48,302 bases of DNA, taken from Acidovorax sp. GW101-3H11. Its GTDB lineage: Bacteria > Pseudomonadota > Gammaproteobacteria > Burkholderiales > Burkholderiaceae_C. A program made the position numbers and the translations under genes. Positions 35,859-44,629 of the stretch are shown here, piece by piece. Each line of letters begins with the position of its first letter. Position 1 is the stretch's first letter. The stretch is taken from positions 1-48,302 of the forward strand of contig NZ_LUKZ01000009.1 of the NCBI RefSeq assembly GCF_001633105.1, written 5' to 3'. The notes under the pieces are model-generated. The model did not search any database and was not told the origin of the DNA. It saw only the letters and a program-made list of their open reading frames with translations.

Positions 35859-35930
35859 GTTTGCTATAAAAATAATAGCTGTTGCCGCTTGTGCATCAAT
35901 CGGTGAACGGCTTTTTTGATCGTCAATGAA
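35859..35930 (+). repeat. Dispersed palindromic repeat copy, intergenic
   Basis: TTTGCTATAAAAATAATAGC, then TGTTGCCGCTTGTGCATC and CTTTTTTGATCGTCAA. This is the only copy in the window outside a gene, between slt and the DUF4124 gene. Confidence 0.6.
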
Positions 35931-35947
35931 CGAGAGGGATGGAGAGG

Positions 35948-36529
35948 ATGAACAAGACACTGTCATGGCTGGCAATGGCGGCCCTGGTGTGCGGCCTTGC
36001 GGCCGGCGCGCAGGCGCAGCCCGTCTACAAGTGGGTGGACGCCCAGGGCAAGACGCACTACGGCTCCCAGCCGCCGCCGTCCCATGCGGATGCCGAGCCG
36101 CTCAAGCTGCAGAGCAACAACGGCTCCACCCGAAGCGTTTCTTCATCTTCATCGGGCAAACCGGGCCAGCAGTACAACGCGGACGGCACCAAGAAAATCC
36201 CGAAAGACGTTGAAGAGTTCGGGGAGGGCTTGAAGAAGTCCCTGCAGACCGTGGATAGCAAGCAGGTGCCCCTCAACTGCACCGCCGCCGTGGGCAACAT
36301 CCACGATCAGGCCGACACCATGCTGGAAGTGGGCCAGAAGAACGTGCGCGATGGCTACATGAGCAAGGCCGACTTCGACAAGAACGCCCCCAAGATCCGC
36401 GAGGCCCGGGGCAGGTACAGCGTGTCGGACTGCCAGTCCTCGTCGGGCAACAAGAAGCTGTTCTACCAATGCATGTCGAGCAGCAACAACCATGTGATGG
36501 GGTGCGACAAGCAGTACAAGCATGAGTAG
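35948..36529 (+). CDS. DUF4124-domain periplasmic protein
   Basis: A 193-residue secreted protein. It has a signal peptide (MNKTLSWLAMAALVCGLAAG...AQA), then PVYKWVDAQGKTHYGSQPPP, the DUF4124 motif. A Ser-rich linker (SVSSSSSGK) leads to a helical C-terminal part with three cysteines (LNCTAAV, SDCQSS, YQCMSS) and a fourth in MGCDKQ. The function is unknown. GGAGAGG lies directly upstream of the ATG. Confidence 0.8.
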   Translation: MNKTLSWLAMAALVCGLAAGAQAQPVYKWVDAQGKTHYGSQPPPSHADAEPLKLQSNNGSTRSVSSSSSGKPGQQYNADGTKKIPKDVEEFGEGLKKSLQTVDSKQVPLNCTAAVGNIHDQADTMLEVGQKNVRDGYMSKADFDKNAPKIREARGRYSVSDCQSSSGNKKLFYQCMSSSNNHVMGCDKQYKHE

Positions 36530-36556
36530 CAAGCACTCTGTGCCCCGCTGACCCCC

Positions 36557-37102
36557 ATGCATCCACTCGGCAACCCCTTCCACCAGAAGCCGAAATCGGC
36601 CGACGAGTTCATCCGCTGCATCATCTGGGCGGACTGGGATCCGTCAGCTGCATTTGATTCCGGCTCGAAGAATCTCGTGGGCATCAAACCGCAGCTGATA
36701 CGGGATTCGCTCCGCATGCTGCGGGAGCGGCCGGACCTCTCCCGCTACACCCATGCGCTGACCCGCATCGTCGAGCTTTCCGACGACGACGATGCCCTGC
36801 GCGAGTCCTGGAAGCGCAATCTGTCCCACCTTCGCGCATTGCTGTCCGCCTCTCCCGTCGGAACGGAACGCCAGCGCTCCCGGTTGTTGGAGGTGGCGCA
36901 GAACCCGCAGGTGGTCAGCGCCATGCGGTATGCCCTGGGGCAAGAGGCTGAACCGATACCGCGACGCATCGAGCCGACCTGGATTGCGGTGCTGTATGCA
37001 GAGGGCTCCGACGCCTCCGTGCGGGAAGCCGACCGATTCAATGCTCTCCTGGAGCCGGGCCTCGGCGCGCGATTGCGTGGCTACCAGGCCAAGCTTGCGT
37101 AG
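36557..37102 (+). CDS. Hypothetical protein
   Basis: A 181-residue soluble protein, not recognised. It starts MHPLGNPFHQKPKSADEFIR. Helical segments with many Arg/Asp follow (DSLRMLRERPDLSRYTHALT, DDDDALRESWKRNLSHL). No membrane segment or signal peptide is visible. It starts 27 bp after the DUF4124 gene and may be cotranscribed. Its codon use is less GC3-biased than its neighbours, which hints at acquisition but is not tested. Confidence 0.65.
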   Translation: MHPLGNPFHQKPKSADEFIRCIIWADWDPSAAFDSGSKNLVGIKPQLIRDSLRMLRERPDLSRYTHALTRIVELSDDDDALRESWKRNLSHLRALLSASPVGTERQRSRLLEVAQNPQVVSAMRYALGQEAEPIPRRIEPTWIAVLYAEGSDASVREADRFNALLEPGLGARLRGYQAKLA

Positions 37103-37138
37103 CTTCGGCGGCCATGGGAGTGGCGGCCTTGCAAGGGC

Positions 37139-38071
37139 TCACACGTTGTGCAGCACGTCTCCCTGCCGCACGGCCGCCCCCGACCGCACCAGGTCATCCG
37201 CCAGGCTCTGCAGCCACACACCCTCATCCTGGTCGCCGAAGTGTGTCTCGTGCAGCATGCCGAAGTACGGCGTGCCCTGCGCCCAGGCCGTGAGGTCGGC
37301 CATGCCGATCTGCTGCCATTCGAGCAGCTTGTATTTCAGCAGCACCTTGGCCGCGTAGAGCGCATGTTTTGACGGGTTGCGCACGAAGCCGTCCAGCCTG
37401 CGGCGCGCGCCTTCGATGGCGCGGGGGGCGTCGGTGAACACCGGGCCATGGCCGGGGATCACCACGCGCGGGGCCAGGGCTTCGATCACATCGAGCGTGG
37501 CGGACACCTCGGCGAACGCGCTGTCGCCTTCCAGCTCCGGGAAGACGACGCCGAAGCCGTTTTCCCACAGCGCATCGGCAGAGATCAGCACCCGGTCCTG
37601 CGGGTTGAACAGCACCACCGAGTGCGGGTCGTGGCCCGGGGCAGCATGCACCTGCCAGGGCTTGTCGCCCAGCAGCACGCACGAATCCGGCATCAGCAAG
37701 GTGTCGGCCCGAAACGGCGGGCATTCCTGCCCCGTGGGGGTGTAGCTGAGCGCATAGGCGTCCCACTGGCGCACATGGTCGGCCTGGCCGGGCGGGATGG
37801 CGGTGAGCACACCGGGCCAGGCTTTTTGCAGCGCGGCGTTGCCGCCGCAGTGGTCGCTGTGCAGGTGGGTGTTGAGCACGCGGTCCAGCGCGCGGCCTGC
37901 CAGTGCGCCCCGCACCAGCTCTACGGTCTGTTCGGCATGGCTGCAGTAGCCGGTGTCCACGATGGCCGTGTCGTGGTGGCCGATGAAGAGGATGTTGTTG
38001 GCCGACAGCCAGCCGCGCTCCAGCACGGTGATTTCGGGGGGGAGCAGGTCGTGGGGGGCAGAACTGGGCAT
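37139..38071 (-). CDS. Metallo-beta-lactamase-fold hydrolase
   Basis: A 310-residue protein with the MBL metal motif NTHLHSDHCGG (HxHxDH) near residue 70, HAAPGHDPHS for the third His, and SADALWENGF and VIPGHGPVF for the bridging Asp and last His. The layout fits the glyoxalase II-like group, so it probably hydrolyses a thioester or related ester; the substrate is unknown. The ATG at 38071 is chosen over a TTG at 38083. Confidence 0.82.
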   Translation of the reverse strand: MPSSAPHDLLPPEITVLERGWLSANNILFIGHHDTAIVDTGYCSHAEQTVELVRGALAGRALDRVLNTHLHSDHCGGNAALQKAWPGVLTAIPPGQADHVRQWDAYALSYTPTGQECPPFRADTLLMPDSCVLLGDKPWQVHAAPGHDPHSVVLFNPQDRVLISADALWENGFGVVFPELEGDSAFAEVSATLDVIEALAPRVVIPGHGPVFTDAPRAIEGARRRLDGFVRNPSKHALYAAKVLLKYKLLEWQQIGMADLTAWAQGTPYFGMLHETHFGDQDEGVWLQSLADDLVRSGAAVRQGDVLHNV

Positions 38072-38171
38072 GGGGGCGGGCAAACGGTGACGGCCCAGCG
38101 TACCGCAGGAGCGCCCCTTCAGACCTTCTCCAAAACCCGCAAGCCATCGCCCCTGGCGGGGGCGAGTGGTG

Positions 38172-38561
38172 TCAGAACGTGACGCCCGCCACCAGGATCA
38201 CGTTGGCATACGGCGTGCACTCGCCGGTGCGCACCATCACGCGGGCTTGCTGGGTCAGGCGCTTGAAGTCGTCGTGCGAAACCGCCTGGGGCGTGACCGG
38301 CAACTGGCACCAGGCGGGCAACTGGCCGCCGTTGCGCTCCACGGCTTCGGTGGCGATCACGGCCTTCTCGACCTGCATTTCCGCCAGCACCACGCGCAGC
38401 ACGTCCACCACGGCCGGGATGCCGGGGGTCAGGGCCAGGTCGATGCGGCGCGGGCCGTCGGGGATGGGCAGGCCCACGTCGCCGATGACCAGCATGTCGC
38501 CATGGCCCAGGCTGGCGATGGCGTGGGAGAGTTCGGCGTGCAGCAGGGTGGTGCGTTTCAC
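38172..38561 (-). CDS. rbsD: D-ribose pyranase RbsD
   Basis: RbsD interconverts the beta-pyranose and furanose forms of D-ribose before phosphorylation. The 129-residue protein starts with GTG (read as Met) KRTTLLHAELSHAIASLGHG, where the His of AIASLGHGD is the catalytic residue. DVGLPIPDGPRRIDLAL and the C-terminal TGECTPYANVILVAGV motif complete the family pattern. The GTG overlaps the rbsK stop (GTGA at 38558-38561). It is the last gene of the ribose operon. Confidence 0.92.
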   Translation of the reverse strand: MKRTTLLHAELSHAIASLGHGDMLVIGDVGLPIPDGPRRIDLALTPGIPAVVDVLRVVLAEMQVEKAVIATEAVERNGGQLPAWCQLPVTPQAVSHDDFKRLTQQARVMVRTGECTPYANVILVAGVTF

Positions 38562-39502
38562 AGGGCGATCCAGTCGGGCGGTTGGGGGCTGTGCGCCACG
38601 GCGGCGCGGGTGGGGATGGAGGGCTGCGCGCCGTGCTGCGTCACGCACAGCGCGGCGGCGCGGATGCCCTCGCGCACGCCGGCATCGAGCGGCTCGCCGC
38701 GTGCCAGAGCAACGGCCAGCGCACCCAGGAACGTGTCGCCTGCGGCCGTGGTGTCCACAGCCCTCACGACCAGGCCAGGGTGGTAGCGGTTGCCTGCGGC
38801 ATCGGCGGCCACGGCGCCCGCAGCGCCCAGGGTCACCACCACCTGGGCGGGCCCCTTGGCGCGCAAGGCTTGTGCGGCCTGCGCAGCATCGGCGGGGGTG
38901 GTCACGTTCTGGCCTGCCAGCGCGGCGGCTTCCACCTCGTTCACGACCAGCGTGTGCACCAGCGGCCACAGGGCTTCGGGCAGGGGCTGGATGGGGGAGG
39001 GGTTGAGCACCACGGGGCAGCCAGCGGCATGCGCCATCTCGGCGGCGGCCAGCACCTGGCGGAGGGGAGTTTCAAACTGCAGCACCAGGCCACCTGCGCC
39101 TTGCAGCGCTGCACCCAGCGCGGTGGCATCCAGCACAAAGCGGCCGTTGGCGCCGGGCACGACCACGATGCGGTTTTGCCCGGTGGCTTCCACGGTGATG
39201 GCAGCCACGCCGGTGGTGGTTGCGGTGTCGGTCTGCACGCCGCTGTGGTCGATGCCGTCGGCGTCCAGCCCCGCGCGCAGCGTGTGGCCGTAGCCATCGT
39301 CGCCCACGCGGCCGAACAAGGCCACCTGGGCGCCCTGGCGCGCGCAGGCCACGGCCTGGTTGCCGCCTTTGCCACCGGGCACCAGGTGCAGGGCGTCGGC
39401 CAGCACGGTTTCGCCGGGGCCGGGTGCGTGCTGCACCTGCAGCACCAGGTCCATGTTCAGGCTGCCGACGACGGCGATGCGGGGCGCGTTGTTTGCGCTC
39501 AT
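38558..39502 (-). CDS. rbsK: Ribokinase RbsK
   Basis: RbsK phosphorylates D-ribose to ribose 5-phosphate. The 314-residue PfkB-family protein shows VVGSLNMDLVLQVQHAPGPG at the N-terminus, VPGGKGGNQAVACARQGA for substrate binding, and the C-terminal signature DTTAAGDTFLGAL, where the Asp of AGD is the catalytic base. Its ATG overlaps the rbsR stop (ATGA at 39499-39502), showing coupling through the rbsR-rbsK-rbsD tail. Confidence 0.94.
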   Translation of the reverse strand: MSANNAPRIAVVGSLNMDLVLQVQHAPGPGETVLADALHLVPGGKGGNQAVACARQGAQVALFGRVGDDGYGHTLRAGLDADGIDHSGVQTDTATTTGVAAITVEATGQNRIVVVPGANGRFVLDATALGAALQGAGGLVLQFETPLRQVLAAAEMAHAAGCPVVLNPSPIQPLPEALWPLVHTLVVNEVEAAALAGQNVTTPADAAQAAQALRAKGPAQVVVTLGAAGAVAADAAGNRYHPGLVVRAVDTTAAGDTFLGALAVALARGEPLDAGVREGIRAAALCVTQHGAQPSIPTRAAVAHSPQPPDWIAL

Positions 39503-40521
39503 GCCGCACCTCCGGGCGCATGGGCGGTGGAGGCGCGCACGCGCAGCTCGGGCTGCAGCATCACCTTGCGCGCGTCCTGGCGCTTGCCGTCGATGCGCTC
39601 CAGCAGCATGTCCACGGCCAGCGCCCCGATGCGCTGCTTGGGCTGGGCCACGGTGGTCAGCGGCGGGCTGGTGAAGGCGGTGAGTTCGATGTCGTCAAAG
39701 CCGACGATAGACAGTGCCTCGGGCACGCGCAGGTCACGCTCGTGCGCGGCGCACAGCGCGCCCATGGCCATGAGGTCGTTACAGACGAAGACGGCAGTGG
39801 GCGGCTCGGGTGCGCGCAGCACGGCGTGCATGGCTTCGTAGCCGCCCTGGCTCGTGAAGTTGCCGTGCCACAGCAGGCCCTCGCCGGTGCCGCAGCCTGC
39901 GTCGGCCAGCGCGGTGCGCCAGCCGGCAATGCGCTGCTCGCTGGGGGCAATGCCTTCGGGGCCGCCAATGCAGGCAATGCGGCGGTGGCCCAGCGACAGC
40001 AGGTGGCGCGTGGCCAGCAGGCCGCCCTGCATGTGGGCGGTTTCCACCAGGTCGCAAGGCTGCTGTTCGGCGATGTCGATTTCGCGGTCCACCAGCACGG
40101 TGGGGATGGACAGGCCCGCCAACTGCGTGGCCAGCGTGGCGTCATGCCCGGTAGAGACCACGATCAGCCCGTCGATGCGCCGCTCGGCCAGCACCTGCAG
40201 GTAGGTGCCCTGGCGGTGTGCCTCGTCGTTGGTGTTGCACAGGATGACGTTGTAGCCCGCGCCAAAGCAGCGGTCTTCCACGCTGTGCACGATCTCGGCA
40301 AAGTAGGGGTTGGAGCTGTTGGGGATCAGCATGCCCAGCGTGCGCGTGTTGTTGCTCTTGAGGCTGCGCGCAATGGCGCTGGGCACATAGCCCAGGGCGC
40401 GGATGGCGGCCTCGACCCGCTCGCGCCCCTCGGGGCTCACGCGGCGTGTGCCGTTGACCACGTGCGACACCGTGGTGACCGACACCTCGGCGTGGCGCGC
40501 AACGTCCTTGATAGTAGCCAT
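39499..40521 (-). CDS. rbsR: LacI-family repressor of the ribose operon (RbsR)
   Basis: A 340-residue LacI/GalR regulator. The N-terminal HTH reads MATIKDVARHAEVSVTTVSH, then VVNGTRRVSPEGRERV with the hinge helix near AIARSLKSN. The rest is a periplasmic-binding-protein-like sugar domain (LGMLIPNSSNPYFAEIVHSV). Being inside the ribose operon, it is expected to release DNA when ribose binds and to act on the paired palindromes upstream of rbsB. It starts 57 bp after rbsC. Confidence 0.9.
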   Translation of the reverse strand: MATIKDVARHAEVSVTTVSHVVNGTRRVSPEGRERVEAAIRALGYVPSAIARSLKSNNTRTLGMLIPNSSNPYFAEIVHSVEDRCFGAGYNVILCNTNDEAHRQGTYLQVLAERRIDGLIVVSTGHDATLATQLAGLSIPTVLVDREIDIAEQQPCDLVETAHMQGGLLATRHLLSLGHRRIACIGGPEGIAPSEQRIAGWRTALADAGCGTGEGLLWHGNFTSQGGYEAMHAVLRAPEPPTAVFVCNDLMAMGALCAAHERDLRVPEALSIVGFDDIELTAFTSPPLTTVAQPKQRIGALAVDMLLERIDGKRQDARKVMLQPELRVRASTAHAPGGAA

Positions 40522-40577
40522 GCAAAAAGAAGAATGAGGTCGTGGGTGGTGGGGCGGCTGGATGCGGGGTCAGTCTC

Positions 40578-41570
40578 TCAGACCTTGGCGCGGCGCTGGC
40601 GCAGTGTGTCCACGATCACAGCCGCCACGATCACAAAACCCGTGATGATGCGCTTGCTGGGCTCGCTGGCGCCCACCTGGGCCAGGCCTGCTTCGAGCAC
40701 CGCGATGATGAGCACGCCAAACGCGGTGTTCACCACCGAGCCGCGCCCGCCCATGAGGCTGGTGCCGCCAATCACCACGGCCGCAATCACCTGCAGCTCC
40801 ATGCCCGTGCCCGCGTTGGGGTCGGCGGCTTCCAGCCGGGCCGACTGCATCAGGCCCGCCAGGCCGGCGAGCAGGCCGGTCATGGCAAACACGATGACGC
40901 GGATGGGGCGCGGGTCCACACCGGCCAGGCGCATGGCTTCTTCATTGGTGCCAATGCCGACCACGCAGCGGCCAAACACGGTGCGCGACAGCACCAGCTG
41001 TGCCACCACCACCAGCACCACGGCCAGCAAGAACGCGAACGAGATGCCGCCAAAGAACGGCGCCGACAGCCACGAGATCGCATCGCCCACGTACTGTGTG
41101 CGCGAGTCGGTCACCACATACGCGCTGCCGCGCACGGCTTCGAGCATGCCCAGCGACACGATGAACGAGGGCAGCCGCCACGCGACCGAAATGGCGCCCG
41201 TGATGGTGCCGCACACCAGGCCGGTGGCCAGTGCCAGCGCGGCGGCGGCGGGCACCGTCCAGCCCCACTGCAGGATGGCGGCGGCCGAGGTGGCGGCGGC
41301 CAGCGCCATCACCGAGCCCACCGACAGGTCGATGCCCGCAATGATGAGCACAAAGGTCATGCCCACGGCCATCACGGCCAGGGCCGGGATTTCGTTGGCG
41401 ATGGTGATGAAGGTCTCGGCGCTCCAGAAGTATTCGGACAGCGACGAGAACAGCGCCACCATGCCCGCCAAAACGGCCAGCAGGCCCAGGTAGGTGCCCA
41501 GCTGGCTGCGCCAGACCGAGGCGGAGGAGGGCGTCGCAGCGGGCGCGGCAGGTGCGGTGGGGGCGTTCAT
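40578..41570 (-). CDS. rbsC: Ribose ABC transporter permease RbsC
   Basis: A 330-residue inner-membrane permease, MNAPTAPAAPAATPSSASVW, followed by about eight to ten hydrophobic helices. It contains AGIDLSVGSVMALAAATSAA, a conserved block of the BPD_transp_2 family, and GTNEEAMRLAGVDPRPIR as the EAA-like loop for contact with RbsA. The ATG overlaps the rbsA stop (ATGA at 41567-41570). Because of the rbsA frameshift, the upstream frame now reads straight into this gene. Confidence 0.92.
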   Translation of the reverse strand: MNAPTAPAAPAATPSSASVWRSQLGTYLGLLAVLAGMVALFSSLSEYFWSAETFITIANEIPALAVMAVGMTFVLIIAGIDLSVGSVMALAAATSAAAILQWGWTVPAAAALALATGLVCGTITGAISVAWRLPSFIVSLGMLEAVRGSAYVVTDSRTQYVGDAISWLSAPFFGGISFAFLLAVVLVVVAQLVLSRTVFGRCVVGIGTNEEAMRLAGVDPRPIRVIVFAMTGLLAGLAGLMQSARLEAADPNAGTGMELQVIAAVVIGGTSLMGGRGSVVNTAFGVLIIAVLEAGLAQVGASEPSKRIITGFVIVAAVIVDTLRQRRAKV

Positions 41571-43229
41571 GCGGTCACAGGAGAAGAAGTTGAAGGTGTG
41601 GTGCTGGTGCGCCCGCCGGGCTCGGAGAACGCAGCCGCCAGCAGCGATTGCTCGGACCACTCGCCGCGCTCGAACACGGCCACCAGGCGGCCCGCACTCA
41701 TCACGCCGATGCGGTCGGCCATGGCCATGAGTTCGCGCAGGTCGGACGACACCATGAGCAGCGCGCGGCCTTCCAGGGCCATGCGGTCCAGCTCGCCATA
41801 CAGCTCGGCGCGGGCGCCCACGTCCACGCCGCGCGTGGGTTCGTCGAGCAGCAGCACGCGGCCTTCGCGGTGCAGCCAGCGGGCGAACACCACCTTTTTG
41901 CTGGTTGCCGCCCGAGAGCTGGCCCACGGGCTGCTCGGGGCTGCGGCAGCGGATGCCCAGCGTGCGCACAAAGCCTTGCACCAGCCGGTTTTCGAACCCG
42001 CGCTGCAGCCAGCCACCGCGCGACACGGCCGACAGGTCGGACAGCGTGGCGTTGATGCGGATGGGCTGCGACAGCAGCAGGCCCTGCGATTTGCGGTCTT
42101 CGGTGACGAGGCCCACGCCAGCGGCGATGGCCTGCAGGGGCGATGCAAAGCCCCGTTGCCAGGTGCGGGGCGCAGCCGTGGCGGGGTTTGGTGTATTTGC
42201 TATCTTTTGTATAGCTGCTTGCGCTTGTCCATCGCGCGGTAGGGCCTGTTTTTGTTCAAATTCTGGGTGCAGGGTGACGCTGCCCCGGTCCGCACGGTCC
42301 GCGCCGAACAGCAGGCGGACCAGCTCGGTGCGGCCCGATCCGACCAGCCCGGCAATGCCAAAGATCTCACCCGCGCGCAGCTCCAGGCTCACGCCCTGCA
42401 CGGCGGTGCCCCGGCCCAGGCCTTCGGCGCTCATCACCACCGGGCCCACAGGGCGGCGTGGGCGGTGGTCCAGGTCGCTCACCACGCGGCCCACCATGCG
42501 CTGCACCAGGTCGTCTTCGCTCATGCCCGCCATGGGGCGCACGTCCACCAGGCGGCCATCGCGCAGCACGGCCACGCGGTCGGCGATGCGGCGCAATTCT
42601 TCCAGCCGGTGCGACACGTAGATGATGGCCACGCCGCGTGCGGTGAGGTGGGCAATCTGCTCGAACAGGTAGTTGGTCTCGCGCGGCGTGAGCATGGCCG
42701 TGGGCTCGTCGAGCACCAGGATGCGCGTGTCGTCCTGCAGATTGCGCGCGATCTCGACCATCTGCTGCTGGCCGATGCCCAGCTGCGAGACGGGGGTGGC
42801 GGGGTCGATGCTGTCGAGCCCGATCTTGGCCAGCTGCGCGCGGGCGGCGGCGTGCAGCACATCGCGCTGCAGCCAGCCCAGCCGGTGCGGCAGGCGGCCC
42901 ATCAACAAATTCTCGGCCACGGTGAGGGTGGGCACCAGGCCCAGCTCCTGCATGACCATGCGCACGCCGTGGCGCTCGGCATCGCGGCGCGAGGTGGGGG
43001 CGTAGGCCTGCCCCGCCAGCAACATGCCGCCGCGCGTGGGCTGCTCCAGCCCGCAGAGGATCTTGGACAGCGTGCTCTTGCCCGCGCCGTTCTCCCCGGT
43101 CAGCGCCAGCACCTCGCCCGCAAACAGCTCCACGTTCACGCCATCGAGCACGGTGGCGGTGTAGTCCTTGCCAATGGCCTGGATGGCGAGCAGGGGTGGC
43201 GAAGTGTTCGTAGGGGGCTTTGGAGTCAT
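41567..43229 (-). CDS. rbsA: Ribose ABC transporter ATPase RbsA, interrupted by a one-base frameshift
   Basis: RbsA has two ATPase domains. The first is complete: Walker A LTGENGAGKSTLSK, signature SQLGIGQQQMVEIARNL, and Walker B RILVLDEPTAML. The second starts normally to QLSGGNQQK, then the frame is lost at a run of five T/A (41895-41899). One base fewer would restore KVVFARWLHREGRVLLLDEP and the proper end, which is intact in the other frame to the stop at 41567. It is either a real mutation or an assembly/sequencing error. A dispersed-repeat copy (42195-42264) codes residues between the two domains. The start is uncertain: ATG at 43229 or 43256. Confidence 0.85.
42195..42264 (+). repeat. 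Dispersed palindromic repeat copy inside rbsA
   Basis: ATTTGCTATCTTTTGTATAG, then CTGCTTGCGCTTGTCCATC, GCGCGGTAGGGCCTG and TTTTTGTTCAAATT. This is the clearest copy. It codes ALPRDGQAQAAIQKIANTPN on the minus strand, a stretch not expected in RbsA proteins. Confidence 0.7.
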
Positions 43230-43267
43230 GGGCTGCTCACGTGCATCAGAAGGCATCTTCCCCAACC

Positions 43268-43337
43268 CGTTCGGGCTGAGCCTGTCGAAGCCAAGGCGCT
43301 ACGGTAGCGCAGCCCTTCGACAGGCTCAGGGTGAACG
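43268..43337. repeat. Nested inverted repeat (REP-like) between rbsB and rbsA
   Basis: Outer arms CTGAGCCTGTCGAAG (43276-43290) and CTTCGACAGGCTCAG (43315-43329), flanked by CCGTTC and GAACGG, with an inner hairpin GCGCTA-CGG-TAGCGC (43296-43310). It is related to the element at 32054-32095. Within an operon such structures often stabilise the upstream mRNA, here favouring the binding-protein gene rbsB. Confidence 0.8.
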
Positions 43338-43373
43338 GCTAGGAGGTTGGATGCGTTCTCAGGTGCCAGAGGT

Positions 43374-44327
<954 letters not shown>

Positions 44328-44445
44328 GGGTTTTGTCTCCAGGTTGGAATGTGGACGAAGGCGACCGACAGCGTGGAGGGAAATTCGCAGCTGATACAGC
44401 AAAAAAGAAACGGCTGCGGGTGCCCGGTGCCTTGTCGCGATCGGG

Positions 44446-44481
44446 ATGATAACGAAAGCAAACGTTTGCGCAAACGTTTGC
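44446..44481 (-). promoter_or_regulatory. rbs promoter with two tandem LacI-type operators
   Basis: GCAAACGTTTGC occurs twice back to back (44458-44469 and 44470-44481); each is a perfect 12-bp palindrome of the LacI/GalR type. On the minus strand TTGCGC (44473-44468), 16 bp, TATCAT (44451-44446) forms a good sigma-70 promoter. One operator fills the spacer and the other overlaps the -35, so repressor binding would block RNA polymerase directly. Confidence 0.85.
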
Positions 44482-44554
44482 TAGTCGGTAAAAACCCGGA
44501 GATGCAGACATCGGGGGACCCAATGCACGCGGGCGACTTGCAGGGTTTGCGCCC

Positions 44555-44578
44555 AAGAAAAAGGGCGCCGAAGCGCCC
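44555..44578 (-). terminator. Rho-independent terminator of fadD
   Basis: The minus strand reads GGGCGC-TTCG-GCGCCC followed by TTTTTC. The stem is 6 bp of pure GC with a UUCG tetraloop, 52 bp after the fadD stop. Confidence 0.85.
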
Positions 44579-44629
44579 TGGGGGAGGTGGCAGAAGGCGG
44601 CGTTTGGCGCGCTGCCCCTGTGGACGGTG

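Noticed and set aside
38147..38163. Possible terminator after rbsD (CGCCCC...GGGGCG)
   Set aside because: The hairpin is not followed by a T-tract on the minus strand, so it is not supported as an intrinsic terminator.
39220..41493. A 757-codon plus-strand frame antisense to rbsK, rbsR and rbsC
   Set aside because: Long antisense frames are common at high GC. The three minus-strand genes have overlapping start/stop junctions and full family motifs.
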